From positions 1,030,490 to 1,094,489 of the forward strand of contig CALYLW010000127.1 in assembly GCA_944989445.1 (NCBI GenBank): 64,000 nt of DNA, written 5' to 3'. Position 1 is the first letter of the stretch. Every line of letters starts with the position of its first letter. Source of the stretch: Ampullaceana balthica (taxonomy: Eukaryota; Mollusca; Gastropoda; Lymnaeidae). Below are positions 23,071 through 36,000 of the stretch, piece after piece. Position numbers and translations under genes: made by a program. The notes under the pieces were generated by a model. It saw only the letters and a list, made by a program, of their open reading frames with translations. It made no database searches and was not told the origin of the DNA.

Positions 23071-23776
23071 ACTTCGTAATAAGATCTTTAAGATTTAAAG
23101 ATTAAAAATCACACTTTATCCAATAATACAAAATATTTAAATATTTTATTGAGGTTGTGTCCCTTCCAACATTAAAAAGACAAATTTAAAAAAGAATGTC
23201 ATAAAATAAGCACTAAGTTGCAAAATCAAAATCATTTAATGTGGAAACTTATCAAGGAAACCTACATACCATGGACTTATCGTCAGCCTTGCAGATAATC
23301 TAAAGCCAACTGCATTGTAAAGTTTAAAGATATACTCCAGGTTTAACTTTCTACTCTGTTCTTTAAAAATAAATTATAAAGATATGAAATAATTTCTAGT
23401 CATTTCTGAGGTTATCTAGCTCAGTGGCTATATAAAAATAAGCATTTTTACAATTTAATTTAACAGAAAATTCAATGAAATGGCTGTTAAGTTAATCTAT
23501 TATTAGTATTATATTCCCTTATGAAGGTTTATAAGTATAAGCAAGACATTAGCAGGGAGTTTTTGTTGTGTAGGCCTATACCATTAACTGAATACAAATG
23601 AGTCAAATGAACTTATTTTTTAAATGACTTCCTTAATGAATAAATTAAACCATAGTAAATTATTTTAACTGGAGCTTTCTTGTCTATGCAGTAGTTTACG
23701 GAGAAGGCTTGTTAAAATGTGCATTATCATAACAGTGCCAGATGCTAACTGATGGATAAAAACTTGTCTCTTGCAG

Positions 23777-24055
23777 ATCATATCTTGTACATAATATTTT
23801 GTACATAAAATTAACTTGTAAGATATGAGTGGATCAGTTGGCACCACGCGTGGTGGCTCCAACAGACACAGTGGAATGAAGGAAAAGGCTAATAAGACTG
23901 AAAGGAACACTTCACAGCAACAGTCTTCTCAAACTACAGTTAAGAGTGAAACTCTTTCAAAGCTGCAGCCCACACAAGAGCAGATGATTATGGCCCAGAT
24001 AATAAATACAAACCAACCAGATGCTGATCCAAAGACTAAAAAGCTAGTTACAGAG
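23777..24055 (+). CDS. UBAP2L: UBAP2L exon 1 (5' UTR end and residues 1-77)
   Basis: Acceptor CTCTTGCAG ends at 23776, 48 nt of 5' UTR follow, and coding starts at 23825. The N-terminus is Ser/Thr/Gln-rich, then KLQPTQEQMIMAQIIN leads into the UBA domain. Donor GTTTGT at 24056, phase 0. Confidence 0.88.
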
Positions 24056-27000
24056 GTTTGTTAATTTTAATAATTGAAATATATAATCTATTGAAGTTTT
24101 TGTTTATATATATATATATGACATCCGCCCGTCCTCAGAAGACCAGGCCTGCCAACCCTCCCGATTTTTTCGGGATTATACGGATTTTTTACCCATGCTT
24201 ACGAAATCCCGATAAGACCCTTAATCTCCCGATTTTCCGAAGAAAAAAAAATTCACCATGAAAAATCCGAATGCGAAAAAATTATAAAAAGAAAAAGCTA
24301 ATACTAATAATGGCGGTGATGTATTTCGAAAATGAAAAATGCCACTTCCTAGGTTTTTTCCTGTACTTCCGTTATCCAAGCGAACCGCGATATCTAACTA
24401 TTTCTTCGTTGGCCATCCGATCGTACATTATTCCTTTTACCAGCCTAATAAAAAAAATAAAAAATTCAGCTGTTCTGTGACTTTAAAAAAAAATGAAATT
24501 TGTAGGAACGCTGCTAAAAACGGTTTTCCAGTGACTGAGCTTCAGAGTGTTTGTACTAGTACTAACTAAGACTAGTCTAACTAAACAAATAAAGAAAAGA
24601 CGTCTATTGGGACATTCGTTTTCGAAACAGTATCAGTATTTGGAAAAACACTCGCCTGTGGCCGTGGCGAAACATTTGCAATCTGTGCCAGACCTAATTA
24701 TCTTTTGAAAGTGGTGGGTTCAATAACAATAAAAAATAGTTTAATGCAAAAATTACAACTGCTGATTAGTAAAGTAAAAGTAGTGAATCTACATCTGTTA
24801 ACAATTACTACTTTGTTATTATTGTTGAAGGAATAGGAAATTCAGATATGAGATGGAAAGTTTTATTTACCATCCTACTTTTTGGAAGAAATAAAGATTT
24901 TTCTAATACCTATCTTTTTAATGCCAGATTCAAAGAAATGTTTCCAGAAAAATTACAATGAAACAAGAGCAAAGCAATCATTAATTCGGTTAATTCAGAT
25001 GAATGATACTCTTTCTAAAGTTTCTAACTAAAAACTAATATTTATCTAAAAGCAAAGCTAACTTCAATTGACGAAAGAACTGTTCAAGTTCAAAAAGGCC
25101 ACTAGGGAAATGCTGGAAAGCTGAACTCTATGCAGCCTCTGTTCATATGTGAAAAACATGGTTATTCTCTCGTGTATCTGAATGCAATGTAAACATTTCC
25201 AGTATTCTGTGGTGTTCTGTAGACACTTAAATTAAAAGATAATGGATTTAACTTATTACTTTATATTTATTTAGTATGTAGTTCTTAAACCAGCGCCGTG
25301 GGGTGCTGCAACGCCGCGCGTGGACCCCTCTACAGATTTTTTTTCTTGGCAGGTTGGCAGGCCTGGAAGACGATGGCGTTGACTCCTGCTCCTCTTCCCC
25401 CCCCCCTTCTCCTGGCTCTTCTTTCTTCGCTCCTGGCGGTGAGGGTGGCTTCCTCAACTTGAATGCCCGCATAAACTTTTGACAGCTAGAGTGTGCGCTC
25501 TTCGGTAATGGACTCCCATGTTTTGTGATTAATGCGTGCCAAGTTTATGTCTTTCTTGCAGACGTTCTTGTAACGCAGGCAGGGGCGACCTCTTTTCCTC
25601 ACACCAGTTGCCAGCTCACCATAAAGCAAGGCTCTTGTAATTCGCTCCGGGCCCATCCTGTGAACATGGCTCAACCACCACAGGCGCCTCTCATTCAGGA
25701 TTGAGTGCATGCTCAGCATATGGCTCCTCCTGTCCTCCCGAGTACCTCCACATTTGTGATTTTATCCTGCAACTTGATGTGTAGGATCATCGCAAGTGGG
25801 AACTGTTGAGCTGCTTTGTCTGCTTGGGATTGGTCGTCAAGCACTCACTGCCATAAAGGAGTGTGCTGAGCACGCAGGCCTGGTACACAGTAATTTTCGT
25901 CATTAGTGAGCTGTGCATTGTTCCACACTCTTTGATTTAGCCTTGCCATTAATGATGCAGCCTTACCGATTCTGGTTATTTCATTTTCCATGGAGAGTGT
26001 GCTTGTGATGCTGCTGCCAAGGTAGGTAAAATCCTCGACAACATCCAAGGTGTTTCCCCCAATGAAGATTGCTGGGAGACAGTCTGTGCCTTGTCTCATA
26101 ATGTTGGTCTTTTTGAGGCTTATCGTTAGACCGAATTCCTTTCCTCTGAGAATTTATTGACCAGCTGTTTGAGTGCTATCTGAGTATGTGAGGTGAGAGC
26201 TGCGTCATCCGCGAAGAGAAACTCTGATTAATACAGTTTCCGCTTTACTCTTCGCAAGAAGCCGGCTGATGATTTTATAGGCTTCCATCCGCCCTGGTAT
26301 GAATGTTCACACCCTTGGAACAGTCCTCTAAAGCATGTCGCAGTGCAGTGAGAAGAAGATATCAAAGAGTGTTGGTGCCAGTACGCAGCCCTGTATGACT
26401 CCGCTACAAACTGGGAAGGGTTCAGAGGTGGCACCACTGAAGAGCACTGTGCTGTGCATGTTGGTATGGAAAGACTATGATATTAACCCTTTACAGTCCA
26501 ATCCTCTTCTGCATTTTTTACTCCTCACGACCAAGTGAGGGGAGATAACTTTTTTTTAAAAATCAAGGTTCTTTTTCTAATTAATTCATTAAAAAATAAC
26601 TATTTGCAGAAAATTAAAAATAATTAAATACACATAAATGAACATACTTTATAATTACTTGTCTTTAGTCCATTTAATCCGAATAATGAATGCACAAAAA
26701 ATTCCAGAAAATGAGGGGGGAAAAATCTTGCAAAAATTGTTCAAAATGTCAGTTTTCATCTTGTTCATATTAACTTTGAAGTTTCTCATGAAACTCTTCA
26801 AAGCAGGCACCCTTAGACAAATGAATTTGGCAAAAATTGCAAACAAAAACAAGTTTTGTTTCATCCGAAAAGTCGCATCAGCTCATGCTTGGATGATGTT
26901 GGCTGTGTTGTGGCGCAACTGAAACCATGTCAGTATTACGCCTCATCTGCTGATGTGTTGAGGTTATCAATCCTGTCAGGAGGTCAAGGCGGAACTGCTA

Positions 27001-30000
27001 ATGATTGGAGGCTGGGTTGTTTCTTTTGCGCTTCGGGGTGGATGGTTTCATAGTCTCCTTCATTAGAGTGAAGGTGTTAATGATTCCAATTTGAACTAGA
27101 AACCACAGACCATACCCCCACCATTTCTTTGATTTTCTGCCTGCAGGGTATTAAGATCTATACTGACCAGCAAGATCCACTCCCCCATGTGTCTATTGTA
27201 GGTTAGAATAGACTTGGGCATGCTGACATCTCTTGGCCCCTCTTTCGACTGCCGACTCTCAGTTTCAACCCCAGCTTCCACATTGGTGCTCAAGATTGAG
27301 ACTTGTCTTTTATCGTACCAAGTTGTTGCCACCAATCTGCCTTTTTGCAAAAAACGCAGCTCTTCACCTTTCATCTTCTTTTTATGAAGTGCTCAACCCT
27401 TTCTGTTAGTACGTATGGTCTCACATGAATGGGTGTTGGCAGTGAGCAAATCCTCTGCTAATTTGACGCTGGAAAAGTAGTTGTCAAAGTAAAAATGGTG
27501 CCCTTTATCCAGGTAAGGGCTTCCTACTTTGAATATTACATGGTGGCCTATTCCATGTGGCATAGGATCATGAACCTTCCCAGCATAAAATTGAAAGTTA
27601 TGCATGTACCCATTTTGAGGGTCGGCAATACACCAAACTTTGATGCCCCATGGAGTGTGCTTGGCTTTGATATATTGTTGGAAAAACAATCTGCCATTGA
27701 AGCTAATCATAGCCTCATCAATACTGAGCTCTCTCCCAGGATAATATTTTTTGTGTGAATATTTTCCTCAATTATATCTGTCAAGGGTCTAATTTTGAAA
27801 AGAGGGTCATAACCTGGCTGGCCCTTAGCAACAAAATTATTGTTGTCGTTCAGGTGTAAATATTGGTTTATTTTTTTGTATCTGTTTTTTCACATGATGT
27901 CGGCTACAGCTGGAACCCTAAGGTGTGGATCTAGGGACCAGTAAGAATCCACCTCAGGCATGTCATGAATGCCAAACATTACGTTGATATAAAAAAAATT
28001 CTTTATATCACTGGAGCAAACTGGTTGCCAGTATGCATCATTTTTCCCATTTTTCAAAGCACACTGCTGCTCATACAAGTTAGTTTGTTTTGCCACGTGT
28101 TGGTAAACAGTGTCAGGAGAAACAATTTGAAATGGTCATATGCAGCGGCATCATCGGGTAAATTATGATGAGGGCCTGATTGCTCAATGAATGGCAAAAT
28201 ATTTACTTCAGAAAAATTACTGGACCTTTCATTGTCAATCTGATCATCAGTAACAGTTGAAGGTCCACTTCCATCGATGTCACTATTACAGTCGAACCCG
28301 GTTAAGTCGGCGGCGTTGGGGTATGAAAAATGGCACAGAGATAACCGATTATCGAGTTAAACGAAAACCAATATGGCGACAAAATATTAACATGCGCTTG
28401 AAATTTTTTATGTACATGATGTGCGTTAATTAGTGATGGGACAATTAATCGGCATCATATCGGAGTATCGGAACCCTATTTCTTCACTCTTTCCTAAGGT
28501 TGTTAAGACAGTTCGATTTTAAGGACCGTTTCAGTTTAAATATAACCCTTTGTTGCGTTAGCGCAGTTTTTTTCACATAACTAATTCATCTACTCCTGCC
28601 CGCCATGCCGCCGCGCGCGCGGCCGCTGGTGACGTACTTTTTTAAATACCTCATATTAACTTCACCGCCCACCGCCGTCTCATGGGCGGGCGGAAAAACA
28701 AAAGTAAAAATTGACCCACTTCCCGTGAAGCCATCAAGCTGAAATTTGGCACACGGTCCCGTGTCACCTAACAATGCATCGTATCAAAATTTCAGATCGA
28801 TCGAACGTACCGTAATTAAATTAATGCATTTTTAGTTTATCTATATAAAACCATATGTAGAAGTCGCTATTGTTTACATCGGTGACCAACCCCGGGGTTA
28901 TAAAGCCGAGATGGTGAGTGGTAACGATAAGTAACATTTTCAAAAGCTGGCGATTTAAGTTAGTAACACAGCGCTGAGAGCTGAAAGCAAGCGGGCGGTG
29001 ATGTCACCAGCACACCATGCAGGGCTGAAATTCGATGCGTGGCCCTGTTGGTTATAAAATAACTAAGAATTTCAAAAGCTGGTGATTGCCATAGTACCAG
29101 AAGCAACACAGCGCTGAACGCAAGCGGGCTGTGACGTCACCAGCACACCATGCAAGGCTGAAATTTGACGCGTGGCCTTGTTGGTTTTGCCATAGTACCA
29201 GAAGCAACACAGCGCTGAGAGCTAAACGCAAGTGGGCTGTGATGTCACCAGCAGACCCTGGTGAGGCAGAAACTTGGTGCCTTCCCTTGGTTATAAAAAA
29301 TCATAGCTAACATTTTCAAAAGCTGGCGATTGGTCATGGGGATCGAGATAACCAACGCTAAGTGGCAAATTTGACCCTTTTTTGTGCTCGTGTTATGAAG
29401 TTTCGGCGACTTAAAAAATCGAATTAAATGACAAAAAAATGCTAAGACAAAGCGAGAATTTGGCGGTTCCAATAAAACACGTCGACTGAATAGGGTGGAC
29501 GAGTTAACCGAGCTCTAGTTAAGTGGGTTCGACTGTATCGTCTTCCTCACCATCACTAGAGTAATTTAAATCAATATCAGATTCATCACTATCACTGCTA
29601 GAATCACTAAATAAAGACGCCCCAATAGGCCTAAGTTCTTTCAAAATTTTGTCCATCACTTTGAATACCATTTTTTTCCAATGGAAAAATCGTCACTTTA
29701 AAAAAAATTGTAGAAAATGAGCCCTTCAACCCACCTCGTTCAAACTAGTATCAAAATAAACATAAAAAACGAGGCTTCCTTCAGTAAAGTTCAGATTAGT
29801 AATGCGCAACGGATATGCGCGGTGCTTCGAAACTAAACAAACCACCTTAAAACGGGCGCTTTTGTCGTTATCCGACTGTAGGCATAAAGAAAAAAAACGG
29901 CATGTTTCGAGCGCATCGGACTGTAAAGGGTTAAGAAGCCGTGGGGACGTCCTATTTTTTTTCGGTTTACGGAACAGGCCCTTGCTGTTGACTAGGTCAA

Positions 30001-33000
30001 AGGCCTTTGTTAAGTCTATGAAGGCAATGAGGGCTTTCTGTTGCTCCCGACATTTCTCTTGCAGCTGACGGAGTGGGAAAAATCATGTCCATGAACCGGC
30101 CAGCCCAAAAACCGTATTGAGACTCCGGATAAACATTTTGTGCCAAAATTTGCAGGCGTGCAAGAACCACTCTGGCAAAAGCCTTTCCCACAATAGCCAA
30201 TAGGGATATGCCTCGATAGTTTTTGCAGTCGCTGCGAACACCTTTGTTTTTGTACAGTGTGACTATTTTGGTATCTCACATATCTTGTGGGATGTGGCCA
30301 TGTTCCCAACAATCGCATATGAGCTCGTGCAGAGGCTTTAGTAAAGCTGGCTTGCCGTACTTAAGGACTTCAGCAGGAATGCCATCGTTACCTGGAGCCT
30401 TCCCATTGCTCAGATGATCAATTGCCATACTAAGCTCCTCTATTGACGGTGGCTCATCAAGGTGATCTAGAACTGGTAGATCTGGGATTCTCTCTAAAGC
30501 AGAGTTAGATACTACCTTCTGTGTTGCATAGAGTTCTAGGTAGTACTCAGTCCAACGCTGCATCTGTTTGTCACATTCTGTGATCATTTCGCCTGTCTTT
30601 GACTTGAGTGAGCTGACTTGGAGATTGTGGGTCCAGTGGCCTTTTTTATGCCTTCGTACATTTTTTTTTATATCTCCCTGATCAGCAGCAGATTGAATGC
30701 CTTTCCAGAGGTCAACCCAATTTGCGTTGGCGCAAAAACGTGCAGTCTTCTGGGCTGTGTTTCAGGCATTTCTGAGACATTGCAGTGTGCCAGGTCCTGG
30801 GGCAGCTTTGTAGGCCAATAGGGCTCTTCTCTTTGTCTCTGTCACGGGCTTCATTGTCACCCAGTGGGCCTCAAACCAATCTGCATTCTTTCTTTCCTTG
30901 TTCCCGAGGACATAATAATTGAAGTATATAATCTATTGAAGTATAAATGCTGATTAATATGACTGCATTAAATAACAAGAGTTTTACCCACTGAAGGCTT
31001 TATTTAGTAATGTTTCATTAGTTGAATCTGAGTGATTTCAATTAAGTAATTTTTCAGGTTAACATTGGACAAAATGTGCATGTTAGGGGTTGGGGGTGTC
31101 CAACAATTGCCATTTTTAATACTTAAAAAAAATTATCTATTTATTGAGCTACATTTAAGAATGTTGAAATTCATCTTGTCAAGACAATGAGTTCTTGATA
31201 TGATTTTCAATAAATTTTACAAAAGCTATGAAACTTTTTAAAAAAAGTCAATATACAACTTGTTAACTTCTAATAATATTTTATAAATGAATGTTACAAC
31301 AAAAAAACTAATTTTATTTGCCAAGACTGTGACTGACTTCAATCAGTGCACTATTTGTGACACTTACTTTAATTCATAACTTTGGAAGAGTGGAGCAATT
31401 TAATTTTTTTTATTCCTGAAAAAGACCAAGAGTTCTTACCATAATGATTTAAATTTCAGTTGATGGAATTGACTGGTAAAAGTGAAGATGTTGTTGTTAT
31501 AGCTCTCCATGATGCAGAAAATGATGCTGATAGAGCTGTCAATATGCTTCTTGAAGGTGGTGATAAGCAGGTTAGATTTAATTTATTATAAAGATATATT
31601 TAACCGTTAAAGTCATAGTAAACATTGTTGTCATAGAGGAAATAGTCTTTGACAAAGTTTCTGAATCATATTTTTGCATGCTTAAATCATAACATCGTTG
31701 TTTATTTTTATTTTTAAAAACATTTAAAGCAGGGTGAATGGCGTGAACAAGGTGGGAAGCGGAAAAAAAAAGTTTCGACTCAGAAGGATGGATCGAATCA
31801 TATTGGGGATGACAACTTTGAGGGTCGCAATAAAGATAAAGGGGACAGAGATGAAAAAGACCAAGATGTGGGAGTAGAGCGTTATGATGCTCCTCCCAGG
31901 AGAGGAAGACGCAATGGAGGCCCCCCTCCTAGACTAGCTCGTGGACGTGGCAGGGAAAGGGGTAATTTTGGCGACAGAGAAGGCAAAGATAAAAATACAG
32001 AGGAATGGGACAACGACAGGGGAGATGAAAATCGTGATCGTAGTGGAAGTGATCGAGGGAGACCACGAGGAAGAGGTAATGTACTAAACACAGTGATAAT
32101 TGGTTTTGATTTGTCGATTTTTCTGTTACGGCTTATAGGTTTTGGTTTACTTAAGTTTTAAAATTTTATTACCAGTTGCAAATTTCTTTATTGAATATTA
32201 CTTGCATAGTTGTGATTTCTTTTTTTTTCCTTCAATAATTTAAGAGATGAAGTTTTTTAAAACCTAATTTCCTTTAAATTCAAGCTTTTCTTGTTATTGT
32301 AATAGCTTAACACGTTCATTTAAATTAAGAAATTGCTTTTAACATTTTTATAGGCTTCGGTAGTAAGCGAGGTGGTGGAAGTGGTCGTGGGCGATTCAAC
32401 AACAGCACTGATAGAGATAACAGGTATTAGTTGTTATTGTGCTTTGATCTATTCAGATTTTAAAGAAGAATAAAAATGACAGTTAAAATATTTTTAGGTG
32501 CTTTTTGTTTAAAATGTCAGTGTTTGTGGGCTTTATTTGAAGTAAAGCATATAATTGTGCAAAGTAGTAAGGTTGTAAAGACCGCTCGTTTTTGAGGACC
32601 GGTTAACCGCCAGTCCCTATATGCCTTAAGTTTTGAGAACCAACGGGAGAGAATGTTTTTGACTCACCTCGTCTGATGATGGCATCAAAGTCCTCTTCCC
32701 CCGCTTGCGTTCAGGTCTTTTTCACGATGCGCACAATTGAGCGAATTATAATAATCTTCCAAAGAATTAAGTAAACAGTGATGGTTTGTAGTCAATTTTT
32801 TTGGAAGACTCGTGATTAACTGCTCTAAATAAGAGTACCGGTTAAACCGTTCGGTTTAGTTAGCTAGGTATTTTTCCTTAGTTTAAAACCCACGCCTCGC
32901 CTTGTCCGGTGGGACGTCGTGTTTACCTGTCTTGTGTGTGATGCCGGTCAACTCGCGAATTAAAATATAAGAATAATAAAATTATAATACTTACGGAGTA

Positions 33001-36000
33001 AAGAGTGATAACATAATGGAATTAATTTAAATACCATACTATTTTTTCAATCGTCAACTCACCAGAATTATTGAATTTTGCTGCGCACACGACGTTCCCC
33101 ATCTTTTTCCTGTTCCAATAGGGTTTGAGCTACACTCGCCGTACTCCACTTCCAAAGCATAACAATTACATTTTTAAAAAGAAAATATCAGTTTTGATAT
33201 TAATGTGGTAATCTTACGTCAAATGGCTTTGACTTGCAGGAAAACTCGCTAAAAGACCAAACTCGAATTTGAGGACCGATTAATCGCCCGGTATCTTTGC
33301 TACATCTATCAAATGACTCGTAATATAAATAGTTTGTTACATAAATAGTAACAGCCTTGACCGTGACCGTTTTTCACATCAAACGCGCACTGTGTGTTAG
33401 CTCTAGTACAGTACCTCGACAACTAAGCAAATTAAAAATTAAAAAAAATCATTCCTTAGCCATAGGAAACTAACTAAACTAACAGTGATGACGTGTATAT
33501 TATTTATATACCGGAATATGGAGAAAGCAATTTGAAGCCACCGTCGCTCATGTTAGTTTCGTATGCTGCCCTGCATCGCCGTAACACAACAAAAACGAAC
33601 TCCTGGTAATAAGCTTATTGGAGTTGCGGTTAACCGGTCCTGATCTGAGGAGCGGTTAATCGTTAACAACCTTACAAATTAGTATTTTTATTGTATTTGA
33701 GTCATTGGAATTTATCAGGTATTCTCTAGTGGGAGATTCAGTGTAAGATTAAATTACAATCAAATTATTAAAGTTAAGTAACAAATGGCCTTTGATAGGT
33801 GCAATTTTGGTTTGAGATTAAATATATGATTTTAAAAGATTTATGTCTGTTTTATCTACTTGTTTTCCCATATTTTATATATACCAGTCAATAAATCGTG
33901 TGTCTTTGTAATTAAAATATTTATATCATACATGATCTTATGTATGTTTCACAAAAGGGCTCTACCGGGTAAAAAAAAAGAACCTTCTAGCACCACTTGG
34001 TCATTTTGTTTGTCAGATCCATGGGTAAATTCCATAAATTGTTAAATATTATTTGGCACTTTAATACTAAGTTTTAACAAAGGGATTTTTAATAAAAGAA
34101 AATTAAATCTGGACCAGTACATACTGCTTTCTAATGGCTTTAGCTCGAGTCTGTCTGATACGGGTACCATTTACGTCCCTAGGCTAACGTCCCTTAATTT
34201 ATATTAATTATAGTAGTGGAAACGTGTTTTGCTCCAGTTTTAGTTTCTATTTTTATAATTGCATTGGATTAGTTTTCTGTGATTGTATCCAGTTGCTTTG
34301 TCATTGTTGCGCTTAAGGCAAAATGAACCTTGTAATGGTTATTTTCTCCTGTCACATTTTTTTAAAACAAAGAAATCAAGTGCTATTTGCCCTGGCTTGT
34401 TACTTATGGGATCTCCGGTAGAGCCCTTGTTTTTAAATTTGGTTTATAAGCTCAGTATGAGGAGTGTATTGTTAAATCTTTAATGTAAAAGTGTTAAATA
34501 TTTTCTTACAGAAGCTTTAATCGTGTACCAAGGTTTGAGAAAAATAACTCACAACCAGTTGAAGGGCCTGAAATAGATACCTGGACCAATGAAACTGCAG
34601 AAACCAACACAAGTAAAGACACTGGTATATATTAAATATTTTACTCAATGGTTCAAAACATTTCATCTTCACTTAGCTTCTTTTTGCTGTGTTTGTTTTT
34701 TTATATTATGGGTCATCTATGCCTTTTCATCATTGTTGTTTGCTTTTTAAAATTAAAGTTAGGTTAAGTTTTTCAAACCGCTAGCCCCATCATATAGTGT
34801 GGGTAAAGACTTTAAAAAAATTTAAAACTCCTAAGCCAAAGTGATTGCTGCTATTCGGTTTCAAATGGATTTAAAGATAAAATATTTAACAGATATAGTT
34901 CACCAGGTTTCAATTATATATAAAATAAACATGCATGTATATGTATATGATGCACTTGATATCACTTTAGAAATAATCATTGGAACAGTAAATAGTGTGC
35001 TACTTTATAAATCATGTTATTTCTAAGACTTATTTACCACCCATATTGAATAGGATGTTACATAATTTTTCCAGATTGGGATAATTGGAATAATGACACT
35101 TGGGTCAATGAGGATGACCAATGGACTGGCACTGTAAGTTTGCATTTCATATGTTCTGTACGCACTGGTTCTCCACTTTAACCCTTTACTGGGCACTACA
35201 GCTGAAAGTAGCCATACAGACACTGCTACCTTATATTTTTCATTTTTCTTCAAGTGATAATGAGGCATTCTCTGCTTTTACTTTATCTACCATTGCATTG
35301 ATTTAAAGTGTGACATTATCATTAGTTATTTTCTTTCCAAATGGAAAGTCATGGTTTTGTGTAAATAATGGTGTTTTCATATATGATGGAAAATTGAAAC
35401 CATTAAATTTGTAAATATGTTACTTCTTGGATAAACTTTAGTTGCCTCAGGTAAAAAAATTGAATAATTCTGGATTGCATTCTCTTTATTTTGCTTTTAA
35501 TTTCATTTAAATATGTTCACTAATATCTCAGATAATTGTCCTGAAAATCTTATCTGTTTACAGACGCTCCTTCTATACAGAAGATTATTGCGTCCTACGC
35601 TTATCTATGGTTTGTGATTAGTCCTGCATTTTTATTAGAGATTTAAATGTTGATTGAGTTGGCTTTCCTGGTTTCTTCAGGCAACTCATTCCACGCCCGT
35701 ATTCCGGACGGGAAGAACGAAAATTTGTATGTATTCTTGCATACGGAATAAGAAAGGTGTTTTTATCCTTATGTCTATCTGAGGGTTGTATTAAGTTATC
35801 TTTGTGTTGTATTTCTAAATTAGAATTAATTGCTTTATGTATGATTACTACTTTGCTCTGGTTCTTCTATCCTCTAGTGTTTCAAGGTTTAATGATATAT
35901 TCTAGTACAGGTCTCACCAAAGTGAGGTAGCATTTTAGTTTTATATCTCTATTACATTTGTTAAAGTTTCTTTTTATAAAGCCTAAGGTTTTGTTTGATT

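Larger units (their letters stand above)
28289..29535. mobile_element. pogo/Tc1-mariner-like non-autonomous element
   Basis: CAGTCGAACCCGG at 28289 and GGGTTCGACTG ending at 29535 are inverted ends flanked by TA, the Tc1/mariner target. A second, diverged copy lies at 39896-41331. The interior is filler from other repeats: a MULE-like start (28496), a repeat-A core (28640-28850) and three tandem copies of a ~130-bp unit (28915-29330). Confidence 0.8.
27096..29680 (-). pseudogene. piggyBac (DDE_Tnp_1_7) transposase, broken
   Basis: Reading the minus strand, the acidic N-terminus (MDKILKELRPIGASLF, then DSSSDSDESDIDLN) is at about 29660-29540. It is interrupted by the pogo-like element and resumes at 28280 with DIDGSGPSTVTDDQIDNE. 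Next come DAYWQPVCSSDIKNFFYINV and MFGIHDMPEVDSYWS (28030-27900). The catalytic region follows with MISFNGRLFFQQYIKAKHTP, WGIKVWCIADPQNGYMHNF and HHFYFDNYFSSVKLAEDLL (27710-27430). A C-terminal core part lies at 27374-27096 (RLVATTWYDKRQVSILST, SILTYNRHMG). Several frameshifts and stops break it. The Cys-rich tail is not obvious. It could not have produced active enzyme after the internal insertion. Confidence 0.85.
26487..29930 (-). mobile_element. piggyBac-type transposon with TTAA duplication
   Basis: TTAA (26483-26486) then CCCTTTACAGTCC opens the element, and GGACTGTAAAGGG then TTAA (29931-29934) closes it: 13-bp perfect inverted termini and the diagnostic TTAA target. It is inserted in the LINE's RT region. 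The minus strand encodes a broken DDE_Tnp_1_7 transposase. A pogo-like element (28289-29535) lies within its N-terminal coding part. Confidence 0.92.
24068..30942 (-). mobile_element. 5'-truncated LINE with nested insertions, flanked by a 30-bp target duplication
   Basis: The 30 bp at 24068-24097 recur at 30913-30942 with one mismatch, bracketing a 6.8-kb insertion in intron 1. The insertion is a minus-strand LINE (RT pieces at 30587-29990 and 26440-25487) with an (AT)n-rich 3' end next to the duplication at 24098-24120. It starts in the endonuclease-RT linker, so it is 5' truncated, as is usual for LINEs. Later insertions within it are a DNA element (24144-25365) and a piggyBac (26487-29930). 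30943-31459 is ordinary intron. Confidence 0.85.

Noticed and set aside
24058..24569. Cluster of short plus-strand frames after exon 1
   Set aside because: They lie in the non-autonomous DNA element and the intron start; the related copy at 51960-53111 does not preserve them.
31882..32091. 69-codon minus-strand frame (Ser/Leu/Pro/Arg-rich)
   Set aside because: Antisense shadow of the RG-rich UBAP2L exon 3; composition is explained by the opposite strand.
35178..35200. TTAACCCTTTACTGGGC, resembling the intron-1 piggyBac end
   Set aside because: No matching partner end with TTAA nearby; the real boundaries of the downstream piggyBac are at 37006 and 38480 with different ends.
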